A stretch of DNA of 64,000 bases from the NCBI GenBank assembly GCA_022508565.1, contig JAFLUY010000002.1:94001-158000 (forward strand). Reading direction: 5' to 3'. This DNA is from Erysipelotrichales bacterium (GTDB lineage Bacteria > Bacillota_I > Bacilli_A > RF39 > UBA660). The translations under genes were made by a program, and so were the position numbers. The notes below the pieces were generated by a model. The model was not told the origin of the DNA and did no database searches. It saw only the letters and a program-made list of their open reading frames with translations. Every line of letters begins with the position of its first letter. Position 1 is the stretch's first letter. Below, in pieces: positions 33,478 through 43,283 of the stretch.

Positions 33478-35997
33478 ATGTTAGATACTAAATATGATAA
33501 TAAAAAAATAGAAGAAGGAAAATATAAATTTTGGAAAGAAGCAGGGTATTTTAATTCAGGTGATAAAGGTAAAAATCCTTATTCAATAGTAATTCCGCCA
33601 CCTAATGTTACCGGCAAATTGCATTTAGGCCATGCTTTAAATGTATCTATTCAAGATATTATAATCCGTTACAAAAGAATGCAAGGTTTTGATTGCATGT
33701 GGTTACCAGGTATGGACCATGCAGCAATCGCAACTGAGGCAAAAGTTGTTAAAAGATTAAAAGATAAAGGAATAGATAAGTACGAATATGGTAGAGAAAA
33801 ATTCTTGGATGCTTGTTGGGATTGGACTCATGAATATGGAGGTAATATTCGTGATCAATGGGCTAAGATGGGAATCTCTGTAGATTATAATAAAGAGAGA
33901 TTTACTTTAGATGAAGGATTAAATAAAGCCGTAACAAAAGTATTTGTTGATTACTATAATGAAGGTTTAATCTACCGAGGAGAAAGAATTATCAACTGGG
34001 ATCCAGTTGCTAAAACTGCTTTATCAAATGAAGAAGTTATTTATAAAGACGTACAAGGGGCTTTCTATCATTTAAAATACTTTATTGAAGGTACAGATGA
34101 ATTCTTAGATGTTGCAACAACTAGACCAGAAACTTTATTTGGTGATACAGCTGTTGCAGTTAATGAAAATGATGAAAGATATAAAAAGTATGTTGGTAAA
34201 AATGTAATACTTCCAATTGTTAATAAAGCAATTCCAATTATTACAGATGAACATGCTGATCCAGAATTTGGAACAGGTGTAGTTAAAATAACTCCAGCTC
34301 ATGATCCTAATGACTTTGAAGTAGGTAACCGTCATAACTTAGAAAGAATTGTAGTTATGAATCCAGATGCTACCATGAATGAAAATGCTGGCAAGTATGT
34401 TGGTATGACTCGTGAAGAATGTAGAGAAGCTTTATTAAAAGATTTAGAACAAGAACGATTACTTATAAGCATTGAACCAATGACTCATTCAGTTGGTCAC
34501 TCTGAAAGAACAGATGTTATGGTTGAACCATACTTATCAAAACAATGGTTTGTGCGTATGGGTGATTTATCTAAAAAAGTTTTAGATATGCAAAAAGAAA
34601 AGTCTGAAAAAGTTAACTTTGTACCAGAAAGATTTGAGAAGACATTAACGCATTGGATGGAAATATCTTATGACTGGTGTATTTCTCGTCAACTATGGTG
34701 GGGACATAGAATTCCTGCATGGTATAAAGACGAAGAAGTTTATGTAGGCGAGAAAACTCCTGCTGGTGATGGATGGGTTCAAGATGAAGATGTATTAGAT
34801 ACATGGTTCTCAAGCGCACTTTGGCCATTCTCAACATTAGGTTGGCCGGAGAATACTGAAGACATGCAAAGGTATTTCCCGAATGATGTTTTAGTAACAG
34901 CGTATGATATTATCTTCTTCTGGGTTGCACGTATGGTCTTCCAATCAGAACATATTACAAATAAAGCACCATTTAAAGATTGCATAATTCACGGACTTAT
35001 TCGTGACAAGCAAGGAAGAAAGATGTCTAAGTCTTTAGGTAATGGTGTTGATCCTATGGATATGATAGAAAAATATGGAGTAGACGCATTAAGATATTAC
35101 TTAACAACTGATGTAGCTTTAGGAACTGATCTTCGTTTTGATGAAGAAAAACTAACAAGCACATGGAACTATATAAATAAAATTTGGAATGCATCGCGTT
35201 TCGTATTAATGAATATTGAAGACTTGAATGAAATAACTTTAGATAATTTAACAGATGAAGATAAATGGATTTTAACTAAATACGAAAATGTCTTAAAGAG
35301 TACAATTAAACATATGGAAAAATATGAATTTAATTTAGTAGGCGCAGAAACTTATGAATTCATTTGGGAAGATTTCTGTAGTAACTATATTGAATTTGCT
35401 AAATTCAATATTGAATCAAACACTACTAAATCAGTTCTTTATACAGTACTTTCTGGCATCTTAAAAATGTTACACCCATTCATGCCATTTGTAACTGAAG
35501 AAATTTATCAAATGTTACCATTTAAAGATAGTGATTCTATCATGATTAGTTCTTATCCAGAGTATGATAAATCATTAATATTTAAAGAAGAGTCTGGTAG
35601 TGTTGAAGAAAAGATTGAATTTATTAGAAACTTTAGAAATGTTAAAGCTGAAAATAATATTTCTAAAGATGCCAAAGTATTAATAAATACAAATGATGAT
35701 ATTATCATTAAATCATTAAAATTATCTGATGTCTTAACAAATCAAAAATTAGATATTAATTCTTACAATGTTAAAGCAGGTTCTATAGAAGCAACAATCT
35801 ATTTTGAAAAACAAGTAACAGAAGAAGAATTAAAATTAAAAGAAAAACAAATTAATGATTTGAGAGTCTCAATTGAAAGAAGAAAGAATTTACTTGCGAA
35901 TGTTAATTATGTTGCTAAAGCACCAGGGTCTTTAGTTAATAAAGAAAGAGAAACTTTAGCGAAAGAAGAAGAATTATTAAATAGCCTATTAAGTTAA
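33478..35997 (+). CDS. valS: Valyl-tRNA synthetase
   Basis: 839 aa class I synthetase, slightly short of the usual 880. The ATG at 33478 follows AAAGGGTGAT. HIGH motif LHLGHA (about 47-52) in [18 protein letters not shown]1 editing domain with [15 protein letters not shown] and HDPNDF; KMSKS motif KMSKSLGNG (about 514-522); C-terminal anticodon-binding domain and a coiled-coil tail ([19 protein letters not shown]). The editing His-Asp motif is present. Regulated by the upstream T-box together with the small unknown gene. Confidence 0.98.
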   Translation: MLDTKYDNKKIEEGKYKFWKEAGYFNSGDKGKNPYSIVIPPPNVTGKLHLGHALNVSIQDIIIRYKRMQGFDCMWLPGMDHAAIATEAKVVKRLKDKGIDKYEYGREKFLDACWDWTHEYGGNIRDQWAKMGISVDYNKERFTLDEGLNKAVTKVFVDYYNEGLIYRGERIINWDPVAKTALSNEEVIYKDVQGAFYHLKYFIEGTDEFLDVATTRPETLFGDTAVAVNENDERYKKYVGKNVILPIVNKAIPIITDEHADPEFGTGVVKITPAHDPNDFEVGNRHNLERIVVMNPDATMNENAGKYVGMTREECREALLKDLEQERLLISIEPMTHSVGHSERTDVMVEPYLSKQWFVRMGDLSKKVLDMQKEKSEKVNFVPERFEKTLTHWMEISYDWCISRQLWWGHRIPAWYKDEEVYVGEKTPAGDGWVQDEDVLDTWFSSALWPFSTLGWPENTEDMQRYFPNDVLVTAYDIIFFWVARMVFQSEHITNKAPFKDCIIHGLIRDKQGRKMSKSLGNGVDPMDMIEKYGVDALRYYLTTDVALGTDLRFDEEKLTSTWNYINKIWNASRFVLMNIEDLNEITLDNLTDEDKWILTKYENVLKSTIKHMEKYEFNLVGAETYEFIWEDFCSNYIEFAKFNIESNTTKSVLYTVLSGILKMLHPFMPFVTEEIYQMLPFKDSDSIMISSYPEYDKSLIFKEESGSVEEKIEFIRNFRNVKAENNISKDAKVLINTNDDIIIKSLKLSDVLTNQKLDINSYNVKAGSIEATIYFEKQVTEEELKLKEKQINDLRVSIERRKNLLANVNYVAKAPGSLVNKERETLAKEEELLNSLLS

Positions 35998-36007
35998 TAG
36001 GCTATTT
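35979..36007 (+). terminator. Hairpin at the valS end (probable terminator)
   Basis: Near-perfect 14-bp stem AAATAGCCTATTAA / TTAATAGGCTATTT around the stop codon; the U-tract behind it is short. Confidence 0.6.
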
Positions 36008-36033
36008 GACATTTTATTATTATTAATTATAAT
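36006..36033 (+). promoter_or_regulatory. Promoter of the following unknown gene
   Basis: TTGACA (36006-36011) and TATAAT (36028-36033) with 16-bp spacing. The -35 overlaps the end of the valS hairpin. Confidence 0.65.
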
Positions 36034-36060
36034 ATTTAAAAAGTTTTGAGGTGAATGCCT

Positions 36061-36942
36061 ATGAAAAAGTTAGAAGAATATGAATTACTAGTAAGTGATG
36101 TTTTTTATCGTTGTTATCATATACTTGAATATATTAAAATAAAAAGCCCTTTAACTGATTTAGATAAAGAAGCGATTATGGCTACAATAATGACAGCATT
36201 AGTTGATAAAGAACTAATTGATCCAGATCGTGATTCATTAGATTTTGATAATTTATGCATAAGAGAAAATTATCCTACCGGTTATTATTATGAGAAGCAT
36301 CCTTTTGTTCAAGGCTTTCCTTTATGGATGAAAGAACAAATGAGAAAATCTGTAGTAGCTATTTCCGGAAGCATGCCTATATCTGTTTCTCTATCAATAT
36401 ATGCCCCAGGTCAAACTAGATGTGTTTATGATATGAATACAGCTGTTAGCACACTTTTTGATGATTTCACTTTTTACGAAGTAGATTATGATTCTCCGAC
36501 ACGACCAGGAAAAAGAGCAGAGGATAGACCATTTCTAGAAGTGGAAATAGATGGCGTAGAGTATTTAGTAGATACATTAACAAAGAGATTATTTAGAAGT
36601 GATGAATTTAAACGTAGATATGGCTTTGAAATAAAAGACGTGGTTAGAAAATCTGAATTCAATAAAGAACAAAGAAAAATCTATGAAGAACAAACAACTG
36701 TTGTTACAGATTTTCATAGTTTTGCAATATACTTACATAGCACAGAAGATATGAGAAGATATTCTGAATTATCTCCTTTTTGTGCAGAACACAATTATGA
36801 AATAGAAAAAGCAAAAGAATTATATCCGGAAGTTCCTGTTTTAGTGAGGGAAATAGAAGAAGCAATCCAAAGAGATATGAAACAAAATCCATCTTTATAT
36901 GAATCTTTAAAAAAATTAATATTAGGAAATAATGAAAAATAA
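36061..36942 (+). CDS. Unknown soluble protein, 293 aa
   Basis: Start at ATG 36061; TGAGGTGA ends directly before the earlier in-frame ATG at 36055, leaving no spacer for it. Helical N-terminus (1-60), a central mixed segment with NYPTGYYYEKHPFVQG and SVSLSIYAPGQTRCVYDMNT, then EVEIDGVEYLVDTLTKRLFRS and a helical C-terminus. No signal peptide or membrane helix. The His/Tyr-rich centre and a Cys could suggest a papain-like fold, but the motif is not clear and I do not assign a function. It has its own TTGACA-16-TATAAT promoter. Confidence 0.75.
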   Translation: MKKLEEYELLVSDVFYRCYHILEYIKIKSPLTDLDKEAIMATIMTALVDKELIDPDRDSLDFDNLCIRENYPTGYYYEKHPFVQGFPLWMKEQMRKSVVAISGSMPISVSLSIYAPGQTRCVYDMNTAVSTLFDDFTFYEVDYDSPTRPGKRAEDRPFLEVEIDGVEYLVDTLTKRLFRSDEFKRRYGFEIKDVVRKSEFNKEQRKIYEEQTTVVTDFHSFAIYLHSTEDMRRYSELSPFCAEHNYEIEKAKELYPEVPVLVREIEEAIQRDMKQNPSLYESLKKLILGNNEK

Positions 36943-36972
36943 AACTAACTAGTTATCTAGTTAGTTTTTATG
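36941..36972. terminator. Bidirectional terminator
   Basis: AAAACTAACTAG (36941-36952), TTAT loop, CTAGTTAGTTTT (36957-36968), T on both strands. It ends both this gene and the convergent minus-strand gene. Confidence 0.85.
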
Positions 36973-37762
36973 TTAATTTAGGTTTATTTTGTTTATAAGC
37001 ATCATAATATTTTCTTACATAACCTGCAACTCTATCTAAATCTTCATCAATCATTGCTTGATTTACTGAATCTGGATCATTACTATTTAAGATATCTAAA
37101 TAAACACCATTAATATCTATAAACATTTTAAATGCATTAATTAAGAATTTGGCAGCTTCATTAATAGCTCTTTCTTCATCTTTAAATCTATTAATCCATT
37201 TTGTTATCTGTCTTATCATAAAGTGTTGATTTATTTCAACATTATAAGTATTATATTCATCCATAAAGAATGGATTAAAGCTACTTAGTAATTCTAAATC
37301 ATCTTCATCTAAACACTTAAACATTTCAACTTTTAAAAATGCCGAAGCATCCATAAATTCAAAAGTTGCATCTAAGAATTTATTAATTGTCATTCTATTT
37401 GTTAAAAGTAAACTAAAATCATTTTTCTCAATCGCTCTTAGTATTTGTTTAAAAAATACTCTATCACTATCGGATATAATATCTAAAGCACTTTCACGAT
37501 TTAGTTTTAAATACAAATCTTGAACTAAAATAGCTTGAAACATTTGGTTTGTTAATATATTTCTGCTTTTTACTAGCTCTCTATATTGTGGATTCATATT
37601 GACGAATATATAATCTAATCCAATATTAGGATCCCCTTGAAAATACATAGACATAGCGATTGCTATTTTTTGATTTAAATCATTAACTGGTATACCAATA
37701 TTATTATTAGCAAGCATAACACACATTACTTTAAGCATATCTCTGTAAACTTTATTATTCAT
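36968..37762 (-). CDS. Unknown helical protein
   Basis: 264 aa from the ATG at 37762, preceded by GAGGGGT on the minus strand; a TTG three codons upstream has no spacing for that site. All-helical, Met/Phe/Asn rich, no membrane helix or signal peptide. Features: repeated 'FLDATFEFMDASAFLKVEMFKCLDEDDLE'-like amphipathic helices (about 130-170) and a C-terminal AGYVRKYYDAYKQ. Family not recognised. Its promoter is not evident; the region at 37763-37898 contains only the divergent lysS start region. Confidence 0.7.
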   Translation of the reverse strand: MNNKVYRDMLKVMCVMLANNNIGIPVNDLNQKIAIAMSMYFQGDPNIGLDYIFVNMNPQYRELVKSRNILTNQMFQAILVQDLYLKLNRESALDIISDSDRVFFKQILRAIEKNDFSLLLTNRMTINKFLDATFEFMDASAFLKVEMFKCLDEDDLELLSSFNPFFMDEYNTYNVEINQHFMIRQITKWINRFKDEERAINEAAKFLINAFKMFIDINGVYLDILNSNDPDSVNQAMIDEDLDRVAGYVRKYYDAYKQNKPKLT

Positions 37763-37898
37763 GTGAATCAACCCCTCACAAGTAGCTAATATTTTATTAT
37801 ATTTTCTTATTTATGTCAAAAATGAAATAATTTAGGCAAATACACATTGAATTTATGGTACAATTGTAGTAGATTAGAAAAAAGAAAGAGGTTTTGTT

Positions 37899-39395
37899 AT
37901 GGAAAGAAAATTAACTGATCAAGAATTAGTAAGAAGAGAAAAAATGAACAAAATCCGTGAGGCAAATATAGATCCGTTTGGACAGAGATTTGATAGAACA
38001 GATTTTGCTTCAGATATAAAAGAAAAATATAAAGATATACCACATGAGGACTTTGATGCTATGAATGATACTGCAACAGTTGCAGGAAGAATCATGTTTA
38101 TAAGAAAAATGGGTAAAGCATCATTCTTCAGTATTAAAGACAAAACAGATAAAATACAAATTTATATTTCAATAAATGATATTGGTGAAGAAGCTTATAA
38201 TTTATTTAAAACTGCTGATATCGGTGATATCGTTGGTGTAAGTGGAAAAATAATGAAGACTCAAACAGGAGAAGTTACAATTAAATGTTTAGAGTATACT
38301 CATTTAGTTAAGGCTCTTCGTCCACTTCCAGAAAAATTCCATGGTTTAACAGATGTTGAAGAAAGATATAGAAGAAGATATGTTGATTTAATCATGAATG
38401 ATGATTCAATGCGTGTAGCAATGATGAGACCAAAGATTATTAGATGTATTCAAAACTTCTTGGATAATTTAGGTTTTATTGAAGTTGAAACACCAATTCT
38501 AACAACTCTTTTAACTGGTGCAGCAGCAAGACCATTTGTTACTCACCATAATACACAAGATTTAGATATGTATTTACGTATTGCACTTGAATTAAATTTA
38601 AAGAGATTACTAGTTGGTGGTATGGAATCAGTTTATGAAATAGGTAGAACATTCCGTAATGAAGGAATGGATACTCAACATAATCCAGAATTTACCATGA
38701 TGGAAGTATATCAAGCATATTCTAATTTAGAAGGAATGATGGATTTAACAGAAAGTATGTATCAAACTATAGCTGAAAATGTATGTAATAAAACAACATT
38801 TAACTATTTAGGTCATGAAATTGATCTATCTGGAAAATGGAAAAGAATCTCAATGGTGGATTCAATTAAAGAAGTTACTGGTATAGACTTTAAAAAAGAA
38901 ATGACTGTTGATGAAGCATTAAAGTTAGCAGCTGAACACAATATTGAAGTAGAAGCACATGAACATACAGTTGGTCATATAATCAATTTATTCTTTGAGC
39001 ATTATGTTGAAGAAACCTTAATTCAACCAACATTCCTTTATGGACATCCAGTTGAAATATCTCCATTAACTAAGAAGAATCCTGAAGATCCAAGATTCGT
39101 TGATAGATTTGAGCTTTTCATATCTGGACATGAATGTGCAAATGCTTATACAGAATTAAATGATCCAATTGATCAATTAGAAAGATTCGAAGAACAAGTA
39201 AAAGAAAAAGAACTTGGTAATGATGAAGCAAATGATATCGATTATGATTTCATTGAAGCATTAGAATATGGAATGCCTCCAGCTGGTGGTATAGGTTATG
39301 GAATTGATAGAATGATCATGTTATTTACAGAGTCAGATTCTGTAAGAGACGTTTTATTATTCCCAACAATGAAACCATTAAATAAAGATAACTAA
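37899..39395 (+). CDS. lysS: Lysyl-tRNA synthetase (class II)
   Basis: 498 aa, normal length. An N-terminal OB-fold anticodon domain (about 55-140, with [19 protein letters not shown]) is followed by the class II core: motif 1 around [16 protein letters not shown], motif 2 in [20 protein letters not shown], and motif 3 in [12 protein letters not shown]. The ribosome binding site is AAAGAAAGAGG. Not tRNA-operon associated here. Closed by a U-tailed terminator. Confidence 0.98.
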   Translation: MERKLTDQELVRREKMNKIREANIDPFGQRFDRTDFASDIKEKYKDIPHEDFDAMNDTATVAGRIMFIRKMGKASFFSIKDKTDKIQIYISINDIGEEAYNLFKTADIGDIVGVSGKIMKTQTGEVTIKCLEYTHLVKALRPLPEKFHGLTDVEERYRRRYVDLIMNDDSMRVAMMRPKIIRCIQNFLDNLGFIEVETPILTTLLTGAAARPFVTHHNTQDLDMYLRIALELNLKRLLVGGMESVYEIGRTFRNEGMDTQHNPEFTMMEVYQAYSNLEGMMDLTESMYQTIAENVCNKTTFNYLGHEIDLSGKWKRISMVDSIKEVTGIDFKKEMTVDEALKLAAEHNIEVEAHEHTVGHIINLFFEHYVEETLIQPTFLYGHPVEISPLTKKNPEDPRFVDRFELFISGHECANAYTELNDPIDQLERFEEQVKEKELGNDEANDIDYDFIEALEYGMPPAGGIGYGIDRMIMLFTESDSVRDVLLFPTMKPLNKDN

Positions 39396-39425
39396 AATAG
39401 TCAAAAAATAATTTGACTATTTTTT
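39394..39425 (+). terminator. Intrinsic terminator
   Basis: AAAATAGTCAAA (39394-39405), AAATAA loop, TTTGACTATTTT (39412-39423), U-tract. Confidence 0.85.
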
Positions 39426-39432
39426 ATACCTC

Positions 39433-39461
39433 TTGACAAAGCTGTTTTAAAGGTGTAATAT
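39433..39461 (+). promoter_or_regulatory. Promoter of the leader-peptide/rel unit
   Basis: Perfect TTGACA (39433-39438) and TAATAT (39456-39461) with 17-bp spacing. Confidence 0.75.
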
Positions 39462-39489
39462 TCATTTAACAATTATTTGGAGGGGCAGT

Positions 39490-39561
39490 ATGGTAAGAAG
39501 TATTTGTTTTATTAATTTTATAATATTTCACACAAATACTTTTTATCTTGCCTTAAATTAA
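39490..39561 (+). CDS. Leader peptide, 23 aa, upstream of an attenuator
   Basis: ATG 39490 to TAA 39559-39561, preceded by a very strong TTGGAGGGGCAGT site. The peptide starts MVRSICFINF and ends NTFYLALN; it is rich in Ile, Phe and Asn. It lies between a consensus promoter and a perfect terminator hairpin that begins at its stop codon, with the Rel-like gene beyond. This is the classic order of a translated leader controlling an attenuator. Which signal it senses is unknown: amino-acid limitation or ribosome stalling by a ligand are possible. It could also be an independent small protein. Confidence 0.55.
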   Translation: MVRSICFINFIIFHTNTFYLALN

Positions 39562-39587
39562 ACGATAGTTAAATACTATCGTTTTTT
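39561..39587 (+). terminator. Attenuator-like terminator before the Rel-like gene
   Basis: AACGATAGT (39561-39569), TAAAT loop, ACTATCGTT (39575-39583), TTTT. It stands between the leader peptide and the downstream ATG, with no second promoter visible in the remaining 25 bases. Confidence 0.8.
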
Positions 39588-39612
39588 GTACCTTAAAAGG
39601 AGTTGAAGTAAA

Positions 39613-41064
39613 ATGGGTATTGAAACATTATTAAACATTATTAAAGATTATGCACCACAAGATAAACAATTAATTATTCGTGCTTATGAATTTGCAAACT
39701 CTGTTCATCGAGGTGTTTTAAGAAAAAGTGGGGAACCTTATATTATTCATCCAATTGCTGTTGCTTGTATTTTAGCCGAGATGCATGCAGACGTTGATAC
39801 AATATGTGCGGGTCTTTTACATGATGTTATTGAAGATGGTAAAGGAATAACAAAAGAATATCTTGCAGAGTTATTTAATCCAACGATTGCATATCTTGTT
39901 GATGGTGTAACTAAGTTACCTAAATTTGGAGATCAAAAGAGCAAAGGAGAAACTGATGCATTCAATAGAAGAAAAATGATTGAAATGTTCATCTTAGATA
40001 TAAGAATATTTATTATAAAACTTGCAGATAGATTGCATAATATGCGTACACTAGAGTATCATAAACCAAATAAGCAAATTGAAAATGCTCAAGAAACAAG
40101 AGATATATTTGTACCTTTTGCACACAAAGTTGGAGCTTATGAATTTAAACATGAACTTGAAGATTTATCTTTTAAATATTTAGAACCAGCAAATTATTCT
40201 TTAATGCAAAAATATGTTGAAAATGCCAGTAAAGAAAATTTTGATGTTATTGAATCTGCAATATGCCAAGTTTCTCAAATGTTAAATTCTAACAATATAC
40301 CATTTGACATTAAACTAAAATTTAAAAGCCTATACGGGTTATATAGAAAACTAAGTAGATATGATGGAGACTTATCAAAAATACATGATTTAATTACTAT
40401 TACAGTTTTACTTGAAGATATGGAAAAATGTTATTATCTTAGAGATCAAATCAATATGATTTTTGATACTGTACCAGAAAAATCTAAAGATTATATTATA
40501 AGACCTAAATCCAATTTATATAGTTCATTACATACAACTGTAATGGCACCAAATAATCAAATGATTCAATTTAAAATAAATACAGAGAAAATGCATTTAA
40601 TAAATAGTTATGGTATAAGTGCTTACTGGGATTTACATAAATTTAATTATGCACCAGAACATATGCAAGAAGATGTTAAGAAAATGCCTTTCTATAATGA
40701 CTTACAAGAACTTATGACTTCTAATTTAAAAAATGAAGAATTTAATGAACAAGTGCAAGCAGATATTTTATCTGATACACTTTATTTAAAAACTCCAGAA
40801 GGAGACACAATTGAACTTCCGATAGGCTCAACACCTGTTGACTTCGCTTATAAGATTCATGCTGATATAGGTAATGGAATAATATCTGCTATAGTAAATG
40901 GTGAAAGAGTTCCATTAGATTATGAATTACAACCAGATGACAATGTTCATATCAATTTTGATAATAATTTATACGGCCCAAGAGTTGATACATTAAATAT
41001 GTGTAAAACTAAAAAGGCCAAAAGAAAAATTAGAGAATATCGTGAGAACTGCAAGAAATATTAA
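39613..41064 (+). CDS. rel: Rel/SpoT-like protein: intact (p)ppGpp hydrolase, degenerate synthetase, TGS
   Basis: 483 aa, shorter than full Rel (about 730). The HD hydrolase domain (about 20-190) keeps its metal and substrate residues: H46 in YIIHPI, H70-D71 in GLLHDVIEDG, and KLADRLHNMRTL. The synthetase domain (about 215-340) is recognisable (FKSLYGLYRKL, SSLHTTV) but altered: the conserved Arg following the YDL-like HDL motif is Thr264, and the catalytic Glu in 'EIQIRT' is Gln319 in IQFKINT. The TGS domain (about 390-455) ends the protein; the ZBD and ACT regions are missing. It probably degrades but does not make alarmone. The ribosome binding site is AAAAGGAG. Confidence 0.88.
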   Translation: MGIETLLNIIKDYAPQDKQLIIRAYEFANSVHRGVLRKSGEPYIIHPIAVACILAEMHADVDTICAGLLHDVIEDGKGITKEYLAELFNPTIAYLVDGVTKLPKFGDQKSKGETDAFNRRKMIEMFILDIRIFIIKLADRLHNMRTLEYHKPNKQIENAQETRDIFVPFAHKVGAYEFKHELEDLSFKYLEPANYSLMQKYVENASKENFDVIESAICQVSQMLNSNNIPFDIKLKFKSLYGLYRKLSRYDGDLSKIHDLITITVLLEDMEKCYYLRDQINMIFDTVPEKSKDYIIRPKSNLYSSLHTTVMAPNNQMIQFKINTEKMHLINSYGISAYWDLHKFNYAPEHMQEDVKKMPFYNDLQELMTSNLKNEEFNEQVQADILSDTLYLKTPEGDTIELPIGSTPVDFAYKIHADIGNGIISAIVNGERVPLDYELQPDDNVHINFDNNLYGPRVDTLNMCKTKKAKRKIREYRENCKKY

Positions 41065-41078
41065 ATCTTGCGGTTTTT
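41047..41078 (+). terminator. Intrinsic terminator
   Basis: AACTGCAAGA (41047-41056) pairs with TCTTGCGGTT (41066-41075), one G-U pair, then TTT. Confidence 0.75.
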
Positions 41079-41173
41079 ATTTATCTTATAACCTCAGTAA
41101 TTAAATGAATATAATAACTTTTAGAAACATATAGTAGTATTCTTTGATAAACTTAGATAAATGAGGTTTTATT

Positions 41174-42259
41174 ATGGACGAAAAAATGGATCAAAAGAAA
41201 ACAGGACAATTTATTGCTGAACTGAGAAAAGCCAAAGGTTTAACTCAGCAACAACTAGCTGATAAATTATATATTGGTAGAGAAGCAGTTAGTAAATGGG
41301 AAAGAGGAGTAGGTTATCCTGGTATAACTTTCTTATTAGATTTAAGTGAAGAATTTGATGTTTCTGTAAATGAGATATTATATGGTGAAAGAATTACTGA
41401 AGAAAATAAAGAAGAAGTAGAAAAAGCAGCTTTAACTTTATATGATAGAACAAGAAAGAAAGTAACTAAGTTAAGAAAATTAATTCTTATATCAGTTCTT
41501 GCATTTATCTTTATCTATTTTGTAAGTTATTTCTTCTATAACTATAATTCAATACATGTTTATATAACAAACTCACCAGGTGAAAATTTTATAATTGATC
41601 AAGGAATTATTCTTGCCGCAAAAGATCAATTATATTTTAAATTAGGTAATATAAATAATTTAACTGGAGAAGAAATAAATAATATAGATTTATTATATAA
41701 AGATAAAGATGAATACATTAGAATATTAAATGTAGATCAGTTTAAAGAAGTAATAATAGATTTAAATGAATATCAAAGTATTACGAAAAATAAGACAATG
41801 TCTAAAGTACTAGATGATTTATATGTTGAGATTAGGTCAGATAATATAAAAGATATTCAAAAGTTAGATGTAAGGTTAGATTATAAAAATGACTTTTTAT
41901 TTACTGCAGATACAATAGATGAAGGAATGTTAGACAATACTGATTATGAGCGTAGTCTTTCAAATACAAATAATTATTCTATTTATAAGGCAAAAGAAAA
42001 ATTTAAATTAAAAAATGGAGAGTATATATATAATTTTAAATACGATGATAAAACATATAAATGTATATTTGAGGAAGATGTTATATCGTGTGATGATGGT
42101 AAAACAGAAATAATATATGATTTTTCGTTTGACGTATATACTTTTCATTTAAACAAAGAAAAAACAATTTTTTCTAACAAAGACAATACTTGTATTTCCG
42201 GCGAATGTAACAAAGTAAAAAATATTATAAAAATATTTGAAGATAATGTTTTAAACTAG
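41174..42259 (+). CDS. Membrane-tethered XRE-family transcriptional regulator
   Basis: 361 aa. An N-terminal helix-turn-helix of the XRE/Cro type (about 8-65: IAELRKAKGLTQQQLADKLYIGREAVSKWERG), a short linker, one membrane helix (about 97-118, LILISVLAFIFIYFVSYFFY), and an extracytoplasmic domain of about 240 residues (YKAKEKFKLKNGEYIYNFKYDDKTYKCIFEEDV) with Cys residues near the end. The layout suggests a one-component sensor that couples outside signals to DNA binding. The next gene, 68 bp downstream, encodes a secreted protein. The ribosome binding site is TGAGGT. Confidence 0.85.
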   Translation: MDEKMDQKKTGQFIAELRKAKGLTQQQLADKLYIGREAVSKWERGVGYPGITFLLDLSEEFDVSVNEILYGERITEENKEEVEKAALTLYDRTRKKVTKLRKLILISVLAFIFIYFVSYFFYNYNSIHVYITNSPGENFIIDQGIILAAKDQLYFKLGNINNLTGEEINNIDLLYKDKDEYIRILNVDQFKEVIIDLNEYQSITKNKTMSKVLDDLYVEIRSDNIKDIQKLDVRLDYKNDFLFTADTIDEGMLDNTDYERSLSNTNNYSIYKAKEKFKLKNGEYIYNFKYDDKTYKCIFEEDVISCDDGKTEIIYDFSFDVYTFHLNKEKTIFSNKDNTCISGECNKVKNIIKIFEDNVLN

Positions 42260-42279
42260 TGGGCAACTCCGGTCCTAAA

Positions 42280-42311
42280 AATAATAAGATATATATCTTA
42301 TTATTTTTTTT
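42280..42311 (+). terminator. Intrinsic terminator between the regulator and the secreted protein
   Basis: AATAATAAGATAT (42280-42292) / ATATCTTATTATT (42293-42305), palindrome with at most a tight loop, then T. The GGAGGAG binding site of the next gene follows directly. Confidence 0.7.
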
Positions 42312-42326
42312 AGGAGGAGTAAACAT

Positions 42327-43094
42327 ATGAAAAAGAATGTTTTAAAAGTTATGATTATTATGTTAGTTTTTTTTAGCACAAGTGTAAAAGCTGATTCAAA
42401 TTATGAAGTTTTCTACACAAACAACAATGGTTTAGAATTTACAGAATTTCAATATAGTACACTAGTTGATATTTTAGATGCAGAAAAAGTTACTAATTTA
42501 ACTGAAGAGGAATATAATTATTTTGAAGTTGAAAACATGATTGAAGGGCAATATGAATATACAACACAAGAGTTTTATGTTCATGAAACTCCAATGACTT
42601 CTGGCGTTATGCCTTTAGCATATTATGAAACAACTTCAAAAAGATTAACTTTATCAAAAACTTGCTCTTCATCATCTTATTGTACAATGTCATCAACGCT
42701 AACATGGAAAAAGACACCAGCTGTAACAAGTTATGATGTAATCGGTGTAAGATTAGTTAATACATCATTTTATGATAGTACTAACGATTTTCTATATTCA
42801 TATGGAAGTACTACTACTACAAATTATACTGGAACAAAAAGAACTTCCGAAGGCGTTGGTGTTGTAGTTAAGATAAGTAGCAATATTAATTATGTATCTC
42901 ATAAATGCAGAGTAAAACCAACATCAAATGGTGTAGTATATGCATCATATCAACATGCTGTAAAAGATATAACATTCGCTAAAGCAATAGATTTCACATT
43001 CTCAGGAACAGGATATGGTTCTGTATTCGTTTGGCCATCATCTTATGGAACAATATATGATAAAATGGGTGGAGCGAGCGTAAATCTTGCTTGA
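42327..43094 (+). CDS. Secreted protein of unknown function
   Basis: 255 aa with a classical signal peptide (basic MKKNVLK, hydrophobic to about 22, likely cleavage after VKA) and no membrane helix afterwards, so exported. The mature protein is beta-rich, Ser/Thr/Tyr rich, with a Cys pair in TCSSSSYC (about 113-120) and another Cys in HKCRVK. No catalytic motif was recognised. It follows a membrane-tethered regulator and could be controlled by it or form its ligand; this is inference. The ribosome binding site is TAGGAGGAG, and the stop codon is TGA. Confidence 0.8.
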   Translation: MKKNVLKVMIIMLVFFSTSVKADSNYEVFYTNNNGLEFTEFQYSTLVDILDAEKVTNLTEEEYNYFEVENMIEGQYEYTTQEFYVHETPMTSGVMPLAYYETTSKRLTLSKTCSSSSYCTMSSTLTWKKTPAVTSYDVIGVRLVNTSFYDSTNDFLYSYGSTTTTNYTGTKRTSEGVGVVVKISSNINYVSHKCRVKPTSNGVVYASYQHAVKDITFAKAIDFTFSGTGYGSVFVWPSSYGTIYDKMGGASVNLA

Positions 43095-43121
43095 GATGAA
43101 AATAAACAAATAATCATAACT

Positions 43122-43152
43122 AAAGAGGATACCCCTGAAGGTATTCTTTTTC
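43122..43152 (+). terminator. Intrinsic terminator
   Basis: AAAGAGGATACC (43122-43133) pairs with GGTATTCTTTTT (43140-43151), two G-U pairs, 6-nt loop. Confidence 0.75.
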
Positions 43153-43164
43153 ATTTAAAAAAAC

Positions 43165-43192
43165 TTGCATTATTTAAAAAATGTATTATAAT
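43165..43192 (+). promoter_or_regulatory. Promoter of the ABC exporter operon
   Basis: TTGCAT (43165-43170) and TATAAT (43187-43192) with 16-bp spacing; transcription would start near 43199. Confidence 0.65.
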
Positions 43193-43214
43193 TAATTGTG
43201 ACATTTTACAAAAG

Positions 43215-43259
43215 AGCTGAATACTCTACGGGCAACCAAAAAGAGTATCCGGCTTTTTT
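43215..43259 (+). terminator. Leader hairpin/terminator between promoter and ABC operon
   Basis: AGCTGAATACTCT (43215-43227) pairs with AGAGTATCCGGCT (43242-43254) over 12 of 13 positions, around a loop with ACGGGCAACC, then six T. It lies after the promoter and before the ABC gene, so it should attenuate transcription. Confidence 0.7.
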
Positions 43260-43283
43260 GCGTGGAAGGGAGTGAAATTAAAA

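Noticed and set aside
43199..43280. In-frame GTG-initiated leader frame before the ABC exporter
   Set aside because: The frame is open through the hairpin and ends at 43276, but it has no ribosome binding site and would begin at the predicted transcription start.
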